Shown here: positions 8,024 through 14,879 of the stretch, piece by piece
Numbering within the stretch: the first letter of the stretch is position 1
How the letters are laid out: the number at the start of each line of letters is the position of its first letter
Source: HGM04593 sp045613945
Lineage (GTDB): Bacteria; Bacteroidota; Bacteroidia; Bacteroidales; Bacteroidaceae
Direction: 5' to 3'
DNA: 42,696 bases
NCBI GenBank assembly: GCA_045613945.1
Contig: JAZLBZ010000077.1
Coordinates: 1-42,696 of the forward strand
The notes under the pieces: generated by a model
The model's database searches: none
What the model was told of the DNA's origin: nothing
Seen by the model: the letters and a program-made list of their open reading frames with translations, nothing else
Position numbers and translations under genes: made by a program

Positions 8024-8830
8024 TTACTCCTCGTCCTTGACAGCCAACTCCTCAACAAGTTTGTTCTGTACATCACCGGGAACAAGTTCGTATGTCGAAG
8101 GCGACATGATGAACGATGCGCGTCCACCGGTGAGAGAACTCAATGTTGTAGAGTAAGAAGCCATCTCCTTCAAAGGAACCTTAGCAGAGAGTTTCTCATA
8201 ACCATTCTCGCTCTCCATACCCATAATCATACCACGACGGCCCTGAATGTCGCTCATAACGTCACCCATCTTGTCCGATGGAACGAATACCTCTACATCG
8301 TAAACCGGCTCAAGAACCTTTGGACCAGCCTCGCGGAATGCTGCGCTAAAGGCATTGCGACCTGCGAGCATAAATGAGAGTTCATTAGAGTCAACCGGAT
8401 GCATCTTGCCATCGTATACAATCACGCGTACATCTCGAGCATAAGAGCCGGTGAGCGGACCGCGCTCCATGCGCTCCATAACGCCCTTGAGGATTGCCGG
8501 CATAAAACGAGCATCAATGCTACCACCGACAATGCTGTTCACGAACACGAGTTTGCCGCCCCAATCGAGTGCAACCTCCTCAGTAGCCTTGGCGTTAATC
8601 TTGAACTCCTGACCACCGAAACGGTAAACCTCCTGCAATGGCTTGCCATCCTCGTATGGCTCAACAATCATGTGAACCTCACCGAACTGGCCGGCACCAC
8701 CCGACTGTTTCTTGTGACGATAGTCGGCACGCGCCGCCTTTGTAATTGTCTCACGATATGGAATCTTTGTCTCCTCGTACTTGACCTGAACCTTCTCAAC
8801 GTGCTCAAGACGCCATTTCAAAGTGCGCAA
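8024..8830 (-). CDS. fusA2: EF-G-like factor FusA2, C-terminal part (frameshifted)
   Basis: This frame encodes the last 268 residues of an EF-G2-type elongation factor: domain IV (PYRETITKAARADYRHKKQSGGAGQFGEV), then LTGSYARDVRVIVYDGKMHPVDSNELSFMLAGR and the domain V segment SDIQGRRGMIMGM. The apparent start at 8830 is only an internal TTG codon (native sequence HLRTLKWRLEHV). The gene is broken at about 8833 by loss of one base relative to the expected GEFHLRTL codons, so this part would not be made as a normal protein unless the deletion is a sequencing or assembly error. Together with the upstream part the protein would be about 718 residues, the usual EF-G2 length. Confidence 0.9.
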   Translation of the reverse strand: MRTLKWRLEHVEKVQVKYEETKIPYRETITKAARADYRHKKQSGGAGQFGEVHMIVEPYEDGKPLQEVYRFGGQEFKINAKATEEVALDWGGKLVFVNSIVGGSIDARFMPAILKGVMERMERGPLTGSYARDVRVIVYDGKMHPVDSNELSFMLAGRNAFSAAFREAGPKVLEPVYDVEVFVPSDKMGDVMSDIQGRRGMIMGMESENGYEKLSAKVPLKEMASYSTTLSSLTGGRASFIMSPSTYELVPGDVQNKLVEELAVKDEE

Positions 8831-8836
8831 GTGAAC
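8818..8836 (-). other. One-base deletion that splits fusA2
   Basis: On the minus strand the codons read GGT GAG TTC ACT TGC GCA CTT TGA. The family sequence GEFHLRTLKWR requires GAG TTC CAC TTG CGC ACT TTG. One C is missing from the CC pair after TTC, which moves the frame and gives the TGA at 8818-8820. Downstream codons match the family perfectly once the base is restored. Confidence 0.9.
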
Positions 8837-10176
8837 TCACCCTGACCATGAACAATTGTCTGGCGCAGTTCCTTAGACTGCTCAATGCGCCATGTAGGAT
8901 CCTCCTCGTGCATGCGGTTGAGAATCTGCATCATCTTCTCAATCTCAGACTCGTTCACAGGCTTGATGGCACGTGAATATTTTGATGCAGGATACTTCAC
9001 TAGAGCAAACTTGTGTGTACAATCCTTTGCATTGAGAGTATTGCCAATCTTAATATCCTTCAACTTTACAGTACATCCCAAGTCGCCGGCCTTGAGTTCG
9101 TCAACAGCCACACGGTTTGCACCGGCACTGCAGAACAACTGGGCAATGCGCTCCTTTGAACCACGATCGGCATTCACAAGGTCATCACCGGCCTTGAGTG
9201 TACCGCTCATCACCTTGAAGTAGTTAACCTCACCGATATGTGGCTCAACCGATGTCTTGTAGAAGAACACAGATGTTGGAGCCTCGCTGTTGTAAGGAAC
9301 TGTCTCGCCATCGGCGTCAACAGGCTGTGGCATATCTGTAATCTCAGGAGCCACATTTGCAAGGAACTCAAGCAAACGGCTAACGGCAACATCTGTTGAA
9401 GCCGAACAGCAGAGTACCGGATAAACGCTATCGGTCTCAAGACCAAGACGCGCTCCCTTGCGGATTTCGTCGGTAGTCAATTCCTCTGACTCAAAGAACT
9501 TGTCCATCAGGCCCTCCTCGTTCTCGGCAGCCTTCTCAACGAGTTCCATGTGAAGAGCCTTTGCCTTCTCGAGTTCGCCTGCAGGGATATCCTCAACAAG
9601 TGGCGGCTGACCCTCACCTGTGTATGTGAGTTTCTTCATCAACAGAACGTCAATGATAGTGCTGAAACCGGGACCTGCGTTCAAAGGATACTGCACAGGA
9701 ACAACCTTTGAGCCATAGATAGACTGCAACTGCTCAATGATGGTATCATAGTCACACTTTTCGTTGTCGACCTGGTTAACCACGAACATCATTGGCTTCT
9801 TCATCTTCTTCACATAGCGGTAGCAGTTCTGTGTACCCACCTCGACACCATACTGACCGTTGATGACCATCATTGCCAAATCGGCAACAGTCATGGCGCT
9901 GACCATACTGCCTGCAAAGTCGTCCGAACCCGGGCAATCGATAAGATTCAGTTTCTTGCCCGCCTGCTCAATCTGGAATACAGTTGAAAACACCGAATAG
10001 CCATACTCCTGCTCAACAGGGAAGTAGTCACTAACGGTGTTCTTTGCCTCAACGGTACCTCTACGTTTAATGATTCCACCCTCATAGAGCATAGCCTCTG
10101 TGAGAGTGGTTTTTCCAGAGCCGGAACATCCTACGATTGCAATGTTCTTGATTTCGTTAGTCTGATAAGTTTTCAT
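8818..10176 (-). CDS. fusA2: EF-G-like factor FusA2, N-terminal part (frameshifted)
   Basis: This 452-residue frame holds the G domain and domains II-III of an EF-G2-type translation factor. P-loop GCSGSGKT is at 16-23. The switch-II motif is DCPGSDDF, so Ser84 takes the place of the catalytic His of normal EF-G (DTPGHVDF). The base-recognition motif is NQVD (135-138) instead of NKxD. B. thetaiotaomicron EF-G2 is reported to support translation without GTP hydrolysis and to be induced by the Cur (BT4338) regulator on carbon starvation; this gene looks like its orthologue. Translation ends in GEFTCAL because of the deletion at about 8833, cutting off domains IV and V. It is transcribed divergently from hemW. 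Confidence 0.92.
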   Translation of the reverse strand: MKTYQTNEIKNIAIVGCSGSGKTTLTEAMLYEGGIIKRRGTVEAKNTVSDYFPVEQEYGYSVFSTVFQIEQAGKKLNLIDCPGSDDFAGSMVSAMTVADLAMMVINGQYGVEVGTQNCYRYVKKMKKPMMFVVNQVDNEKCDYDTIIEQLQSIYGSKVVPVQYPLNAGPGFSTIIDVLLMKKLTYTGEGQPPLVEDIPAGELEKAKALHMELVEKAAENEEGLMDKFFESEELTTDEIRKGARLGLETDSVYPVLCCSASTDVAVSRLLEFLANVAPEITDMPQPVDADGETVPYNSEAPTSVFFYKTSVEPHIGEVNYFKVMSGTLKAGDDLVNADRGSKERIAQLFCSAGANRVAVDELKAGDLGCTVKLKDIKIGNTLNAKDCTHKFALVKYPASKYSRAIKPVNESEIEKMMQILNRMHEEDPTWRIEQSKELRQTIVHGQGEFTCAL

Positions 10177-10284
10177 ATTATTTTGTTTTTTTAGTTTATG
10201 GAATGAGAATGGGGTTAAAACAAATAATCTTCATCATTCAGAATAGTTTTTATTCACCTTGCGCCCTTAACTCCATCCCAAAAG

Positions 10285-10302
10285 GTTAGTTAGTTAGTTT
10301 TT
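10285..10302. repeat. Short TTAG tandem repeat in the fusA2 leader
   Basis: GTTAGTTAGTTAGTTT (10285-10300) followed by more T gives about three and a half TTAG units. In the fusA2 transcript it reads AACTAACTAAC, roughly 110 bases before the start codon. No protein or RNA role is evident. Confidence 0.6.
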
Positions 10303-10314
10303 TTAAATGTGTTG

Positions 10315-10346
10315 GCAATGTAGGAATTTTTCGAAACAAAAGCAAA
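10315..10346 (-). promoter_or_regulatory. Possible fusA2 promoter
   Basis: On the minus strand TTTG (10343-10346), 20 bases, TACATTGC (10315-10322). The -7 box is imperfect and the spacer one base long. It would give a leader of about 135 bases, consistent with a regulated gene. The region between it and 10177 has no other gene. Confidence 0.35.
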
Positions 10347-10361
10347 TAGAATGGGAATGTT

Positions 10362-10392
10362 TTTTAAAAAAGAGAGAAAAAAAGTAACTTCG
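10362..10392 (+). promoter_or_regulatory. Promoter of hemW
   Basis: TTTT (10362-10365), 19 bases, TAACTTCG (10385-10392). Transcription would start near 10398, about 22 bases before the ATG at 10420, which also argues against starting the protein at the earlier ATG at 10351. Confidence 0.5.
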
Positions 10393-10419
10393 CACTCTAT
10401 TTTTAACATTAAGCAACAG

Positions 10420-11547
10420 ATGGCAGGCATATACATACATATACCCTTTTGCAAGCAACGATGCAGTTACTGCGCATTCTACTCTACCACCTTATATAAT
10501 ATAAGGGAAAAGTATGTCAATGCGCTATGCAAGGAACTCATTATGCGCAAGGACTATGCATTAGACGCCGCAATTGAAACAATATATCTTGGCGGCGGAA
10601 CACCCTCCACGCTATCCGTTGAGCAGTTGCAAAGGATATGCGACACCATATATGCCACCTACCCGGTGTCGGCCACTCCCGAGGTGACAATAGAGTGCAA
10701 CCCCGATGACCTCACACCCGATTTCCTTGCGCAACTAAAGAAACTGCCCTTCAACCGCATAAGCATGGGAGTACAGAGTTTCAGCGACACCCAACTAAAA
10801 CGACTTGGCCGCCGCCACAATGCCGACAGGGCACGCCAGGCAGTGCATAACGCACGCGAGGCAGGATACAAGAACATAAGCATTGACCTCATCTTTGCCC
10901 TCCCCGGCTCAACCATTGCCGAGTGGGAGCACGACCTTGAGAGCGCCATAGCACTGAGGCCCAACCACCTGTCGGCCTACAACCTGACATACGAAGAGGG
11001 AACACCCATGCACCGCGCCCTTGAGCGCGGCGATTTTGCCGAACTCAGCGAGGAAGAGAACATTGAGCAGTTCCAAATGCTCATATCCAAACTGAAGCAG
11101 GCCGGATACAAGCATTACGAGATATCAAATTTTGCGCTGCCGGGATACGAGAGCCGTCACAACAGCAGTTACTGGAACGACACCCCATACATAGGTTGCG
11201 GAGCAGCAGCCCATTCCTACAACGGAACATCGCGCCAATGGAACGTTGCCGACATCAAGGAATACATCAAAGGGATTGAGAGCGGAGTTCCCAATTTTGA
11301 GATTGAAGAACTGAGTGAGGAAGAACGCTACAACGACACTATCCTCACCCGCCTGCGCACAGTCAAAGGCATTCCGCTTGCGTGGATGAAGGAGAAGTTC
11401 AGCACAAGGCTGAACAGTTATATGCTACGGGTAGCCGAGAAAGAGATTGCATTGGGCAACCTCAAAGAAGAAGACGGACACCTATCGCTTACCACAAAAG
11501 GCATCTTCATCAGCGATGCGGTGATAAGGGAGTTCATCTATATATAA
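10420..11547 (+). CDS. hemW: HemW-type radical SAM protein (haem chaperone-like)
   Basis: A 375-residue radical SAM protein. The iron-sulfur cluster motif is at the very N-terminus (IPFCKQRCSYC: Cys11, Cys15, Cys18), as in HemW, followed by the SAM-binding GGGTPS and the family segment RISMGVQSFSDTQLKRLGR and LIFALPGST. HemW proteins were long annotated as coproporphyrinogen dehydrogenase HemN but are shorter and lack its activity; they bind haem and are thought to deliver it to haem proteins. The start at 10420 is chosen because MAGIYIHIPFC is the family N-terminus. It is a single gene between fusA2 (divergent) and glmM (convergent). Confidence 0.93.
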   Translation: MAGIYIHIPFCKQRCSYCAFYSTTLYNIREKYVNALCKELIMRKDYALDAAIETIYLGGGTPSTLSVEQLQRICDTIYATYPVSATPEVTIECNPDDLTPDFLAQLKKLPFNRISMGVQSFSDTQLKRLGRRHNADRARQAVHNAREAGYKNISIDLIFALPGSTIAEWEHDLESAIALRPNHLSAYNLTYEEGTPMHRALERGDFAELSEEENIEQFQMLISKLKQAGYKHYEISNFALPGYESRHNSSYWNDTPYIGCGAAAHSYNGTSRQWNVADIKEYIKGIESGVPNFEIEELSEEERYNDTILTRLRTVKGIPLAWMKEKFSTRLNSYMLRVAEKEIALGNLKEEDGHLSLTTKGIFISDAVIREFIYI

Positions 11548-11551
11548 ATAA

Positions 11552-11584
11552 GAAAAAGACAGAGGTGTGCCTCTGTCTTTTTCT
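11552..11584. terminator. Bidirectional terminator between hemW and glmM
   Basis: AAAAAGACAGAGG and CCTCTGTCTTTTT pair perfectly around the loop TGTG, with A/T runs on both sides, right after the hemW stop and just before the glmM stop. Confidence 0.92.
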
Positions 11585-11601
11585 CTATATACCAATATGG
11601 A

Positions 11602-12990
11602 TTACATCAAACTGTTTGCAAGTGCAAGAATCTCCTCACCAATTGCATCGGCAGCCTCCTGTGTAGGACCCTCTGAATAGATGCGGATGATTGGCTCGGT
11701 GTTGCTCTTACGCAAGTGTACCCATGTCTCGGGGAAGTCGAGTTTCACACCATCAACAGTATTGATTTCGGCCTTGCCTGCGTATGTTGCCTTAATCTTC
11801 TCAAGGATAGCATCAACATCACAACCTGGCTTCAAATCGATACGGTTCTTACCCATGAAATATGCAGGGTATGTAGCGCGTAATTCACTTACGGTCTTCT
11901 TCTCGTGAGCAAGGTGGCTCAAGAACAAGCAGATACCTACCAATGCGTCACGACCTGCGTGGCAAGCAGGATAGATAACGCCACCGTTACCCTCGCCACC
12001 GATGATAGCGTTTGTCTCGCGCATCTTGGTAACGACATTCACCTCACCAACAGCAGAAGCAGTGTAAGTGCAGCCATGAGCGTTTGTAACGTCGCGGAGC
12101 GCGCGTGTTGAACTGAGATTAGAAACGGTATTGCCGGGAGTGTGCTTGAGGACATAGTCAGCAACGGTAACGAGTGTATACTCCTCGCCGTACATCTCAC
12201 CGTTCTCGCAGATGATAGCCAAACGGTCAACGTCCGGGTCAACAACAAAAGCAACATCATTACCACCCTTTGCCATCAGACCCATGATATCGCCCAAATT
12301 CTTTGCAAGGGGCTCTGGGTTATGCTGGAAGTCACCTGTAGGCTCGCAGTAGAGTTTGTCCACCTTTGTAATACCCAACTTCTCGAAAAGTTTTGGAAGG
12401 ATAACACCACCAACAGAGTTTACACAATCAATAGCAACCTTGAAGCCTGCAGCCTTGATAGCCTCTACATCGACAAGAGGCAAAGCAAGCACTGCCTCAA
12501 TGTGCTTGTCATCATATGACTCATCAAGACGATACTTGCCAAGAGTCTCAACATCGGCATAGTCGAACTCCTCGGCAGCAGCAATGCGCAGAACCTCCTG
12601 GCCCTCAGCTGCATTCAGGAACTCACCCTTCTCATTGAGAAGCTTAAGTGCGTTCCACTGGCGTGGGTTATGACTTGCAGTAAGGATGATACCGCCACAA
12701 GCGTCCTCCATTGTCACGGCAACCTCTGTTGTAGGAGTAGAAGCCAGGCCAATGTCAACAACATCAAAGCCCATGCCCATAAGAGTACCGCAAACAATCT
12801 TGTTAACCATCTCGCCCGAGAGACGAGCATCTCGGCCCACAACAATCTTGTTGCTAGTTTTTGTAGTTGTCTTACGTATCAGCGCTGCATACGCCGAAGT
12901 CAATTTCACAACATCCAGAGGAGTCAAACCTTCATCGGCTCTACCACCGATTGTACCTCTGATACCCGAAATAGATTTAATTAGTGTCAT
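11602..12990 (-). CDS. glmM: Phosphoglucosamine mutase
   Basis: A 462-residue alpha-D-phosphohexomutase. It begins MTLIKSISGIRGTIGG, has the active-site phosphoserine loop TASHNPRQWNALK near residue 100, the metal-binding loop DPDVDR around residue 240, the sugar-binding loop EGNGG around 320, and the phosphate-binding RKSNTEPIIR near the C-terminus. GlmM converts glucosamine-6-phosphate to glucosamine-1-phosphate for peptidoglycan and LPS precursors. A phosphomannomutase role cannot be excluded from sequence, but the Bacteroidales protein of this form and setting is usually called GlmM. It is the last gene of the rpe-comEC-nrnA-DUF4827-glmM run, 17 bases after the lipoprotein gene. Confidence 0.9.
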   Translation of the reverse strand: MTLIKSISGIRGTIGGRADEGLTPLDVVKLTSAYAALIRKTTTKTSNKIVVGRDARLSGEMVNKIVCGTLMGMGFDVVDIGLASTPTTEVAVTMEDACGGIILTASHNPRQWNALKLLNEKGEFLNAAEGQEVLRIAAAEEFDYADVETLGKYRLDESYDDKHIEAVLALPLVDVEAIKAAGFKVAIDCVNSVGGVILPKLFEKLGITKVDKLYCEPTGDFQHNPEPLAKNLGDIMGLMAKGGNDVAFVVDPDVDRLAIICENGEMYGEEYTLVTVADYVLKHTPGNTVSNLSSTRALRDVTNAHGCTYTASAVGEVNVVTKMRETNAIIGGEGNGGVIYPACHAGRDALVGICLFLSHLAHEKKTVSELRATYPAYFMGKNRIDLKPGCDVDAILEKIKATYAGKAEINTVDGVKLDFPETWVHLRKSNTEPIIRIYSEGPTQEAADAIGEEILALANSLM

Positions 12991-13007
12991 TTATAGTTAA
13001 TTAGAAG

Positions 13008-13652
13008 TTATTCTGGATTCATCACCGAAACACTGGGCTGGAATGATATCTGGTAACGGCAAGGATATACATATGACGCAGCGTTTGACGTTCCCTTTGT
13101 GTGCGGTACAATTATATTCACTTTGGCAAGATTGCTCTGCTTGCGGGTAAATGTGAGGAAACGCAGCGGAACCAGCCAGCCCGTAGGCACTGAACTGCCA
13201 TACACCGTTGCCATAACACCCGAGGTAAACGTTGCAGTGTATGAACCACTATTGTTGGTAACACGCATCTCATCGGCATCTGCCGCATACTGGTTGGCAG
13301 TTATCGTATCATCGTCCTGTATATTATACTCATAGAAACGGATGAGCAGGTCCACATTACTGCCTTCGGCAATTGGGTATGCCGTAGCATCCTTGTGCTT
13401 GGGATTGTTCACAATCTGCATGTAGACATCATCCACCAGTACATACTCGTTATTGCTCACATCGGTGGTCGAATCGTTGGCAACAAACTTTTCGTATGAA
13501 ATCACATTTATCTTTTGCTCCTTGATATAAGCGCTAACAGCCTCACGCTCTTTCTCCTTCATCTCGGAATACGTCACCGTGTCATCGCACGAAGCAAAGA
13601 GAAATGCAAAGAGAGAAAGAATCAACAAATAGCCAAATTTATTTTTCAACAT
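13008..13652 (-). CDS. DUF4827-type lipoprotein
   Basis: A 214-residue lipoprotein. The signal peptide ends in a lipobox LFASC (Cys about 22) followed by DD, then a charged helix (EMKEKEREAVSAYIKEQKI). The globular part contains an FKBP-like stretch (EGSNVDLLIRFYEYNIQDDDTI) and VPTGWLVPLRFLTF near the end. It matches the DUF4827 proteins found beside glmM in Bacteroidales; similarity to FKBP prolyl isomerases is suggested by the order of strands but is inference. No catalytic assignment is made. The ATG at 13652 is preferred over an upstream TTG. Two possible promoter boxes (TATCTTCG at 13707-13714, TATTTTTG at 13689-13696) lie upstream. Confidence 0.8.
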   Translation of the reverse strand: MLKNKFGYLLILSLFAFLFASCDDTVTYSEMKEKEREAVSAYIKEQKINVISYEKFVANDSTTDVSNNEYVLVDDVYMQIVNNPKHKDATAYPIAEGSNVDLLIRFYEYNIQDDDTITANQYAADADEMRVTNNSGSYTATFTSGVMATVYGSSVPTGWLVPLRFLTFTRKQSNLAKVNIIVPHTKGTSNAASYVYPCRYQISFQPSVSVMNPE

Positions 13653-13688
13653 ACTGATTTCCAATATTTACCAACTTTGTTGGATTTT

Positions 13689-13714
13689 CAAAAATACAAC
13701 TTTTTGCGAAGATA
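13689..13714 (-). promoter_or_regulatory. Possible internal promoter for the DUF4827 lipoprotein and glmM
   Basis: On the minus strand TATCTTCG (13707-13714) is preceded by T-rich sequence but no clean TTTG at the right distance; TATTTTTG (13689-13696) lies just downstream. The 129-base gap after nrnA makes a second promoter in this run plausible. Confidence 0.45.
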
Positions 13715-13781
13715 CAAAAACTATAGCAAAAAAAGGTACACATTATCATGAAATAATCATAAAAGGAGATATTTTTGCACA

Positions 13782-14813
13782 CTACTCTGTCAATTCGACC
13801 TTGTATTTCTGCAATGCCTGCCTGAAACGCTCTACCGCCATCTCCATTGTACCGTACAGTTCGCCTCCCGAGGCATTCTTGTGGCCTCCACCGTTGAAGA
13901 ACTCTGCCGCAACGGCATTGCAGGGAAAATCGTCGACACTGCGCAACGACACATTTATCTTGCCGGGCTGCTCCTCGCGCAGGAAGCAGGAGAAGCGCAG
14001 CCCCTTGACCTGCAAAGGCTGGTTCACAAGCCCCTCTGTATCCCCCTTCGAGGCATAAAAGCGCATCAGTTCACTGTGCGAGAGTGTTATAAGCGCCGCA
14101 TTGTACTTATTGTAGACCTTGAGTTTGTCATACATTGCATATCCCCAAAGACGCATCTTTGTAACAGAGAAATTATAGAACACCTTGCGGTATATCCAGT
14201 CCTTGTCAATTCCCTTGTCAAGCAGTTCGGCAATAATAAGATAGACATCCTTGCGGGCCGAGGCATAGGCAAAGGCGCCGGTATCGGTCATCATTCCCGT
14301 ATATATGCACTGCGCCATATCATAATCAATAGCCTCCACACCGCCCAGCGCAGCTATTACCCTGAACACTAGTTCGCAGGTTGAGCAGGCCTCGGGGTGC
14401 GAGACAAGTATTGCAAACTCGCCCGACGGCTGTGGGTGATGATCTATCAGCACCTTTGTTGCTGACGACTTTTCAAGCGCCGCGCAGACATCGCCTGTAC
14501 GTGAAAGGAGATTAAAATCCAGACAGAAGAGTGCGTCTGCTGCTGCAATCGCACTGTCGCACTGCTCCTTGCCCGTCTCATAGAGCAGGACACCATCTGC
14601 TCCCGGCAGCCATGCCAGGAATTGCGGGAAAGCATTTGGCAGGACAACCACAGCCTCCTTGCCAATGCTGCGCAGATAGCGACAGAGCGCCATTGTAGAA
14701 CCTACGGCATCACCATCGGGGTTCTTGTGGGCAAGCACAACAAACCTACTTCCCTTTTCAACAACCTGCCTCACGGCATCAATATTATATTGCGATATCA
14801 GATTCTCAACCAT
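13782..14813 (-). CDS. nrnA: DHH-family phosphoesterase, NrnA-like (nanoRNase / pAp phosphatase)
   Basis: A 343-residue DHH/DHHA1 protein. The DHH domain has HKNPDGDAVGS (about 30-40), the aspartate motif CLDFN (about 94-98) and IDHHP (about 122-126); the DHHA1 domain ends with NGGGHKNASGG near residue 318. Such enzymes use two Mn ions to degrade 2-5 nucleotide RNAs, and in some species pAp or cyclic-dinucleotide products. The length fits NrnA and not RecJ. It lies 66 bases after comEC and is probably co-transcribed. The neighbourhood would let it recycle short oligonucleotides, but a link to DNA uptake is speculation. Confidence 0.9.
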   Translation of the reverse strand: MVENLISQYNIDAVRQVVEKGSRFVVLAHKNPDGDAVGSTMALCRYLRSIGKEAVVVLPNAFPQFLAWLPGADGVLLYETGKEQCDSAIAAADALFCLDFNLLSRTGDVCAALEKSSATKVLIDHHPQPSGEFAILVSHPEACSTCELVFRVIAALGGVEAIDYDMAQCIYTGMMTDTGAFAYASARKDVYLIIAELLDKGIDKDWIYRKVFYNFSVTKMRLWGYAMYDKLKVYNKYNAALITLSHSELMRFYASKGDTEGLVNQPLQVKGLRFSCFLREEQPGKINVSLRSVDDFPCNAVAAEFFNGGGHKNASGGELYGTMEMAVERFRQALQKYKVELTE

Positions 14814-14879
14814 ATAAATTATATTTTAACAAGCACGAAGATATTACATCGGACGGAAAAAACACAAATTTCGGCGTTA

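Noticed and set aside
8818..8836. Programmed ribosomal frameshift in fusA2
   Set aside because: A -1 shift would be needed, but there is no slippery heptamer (GAG TTC ACT) and the family has no known frameshift; a deletion or error is simpler.
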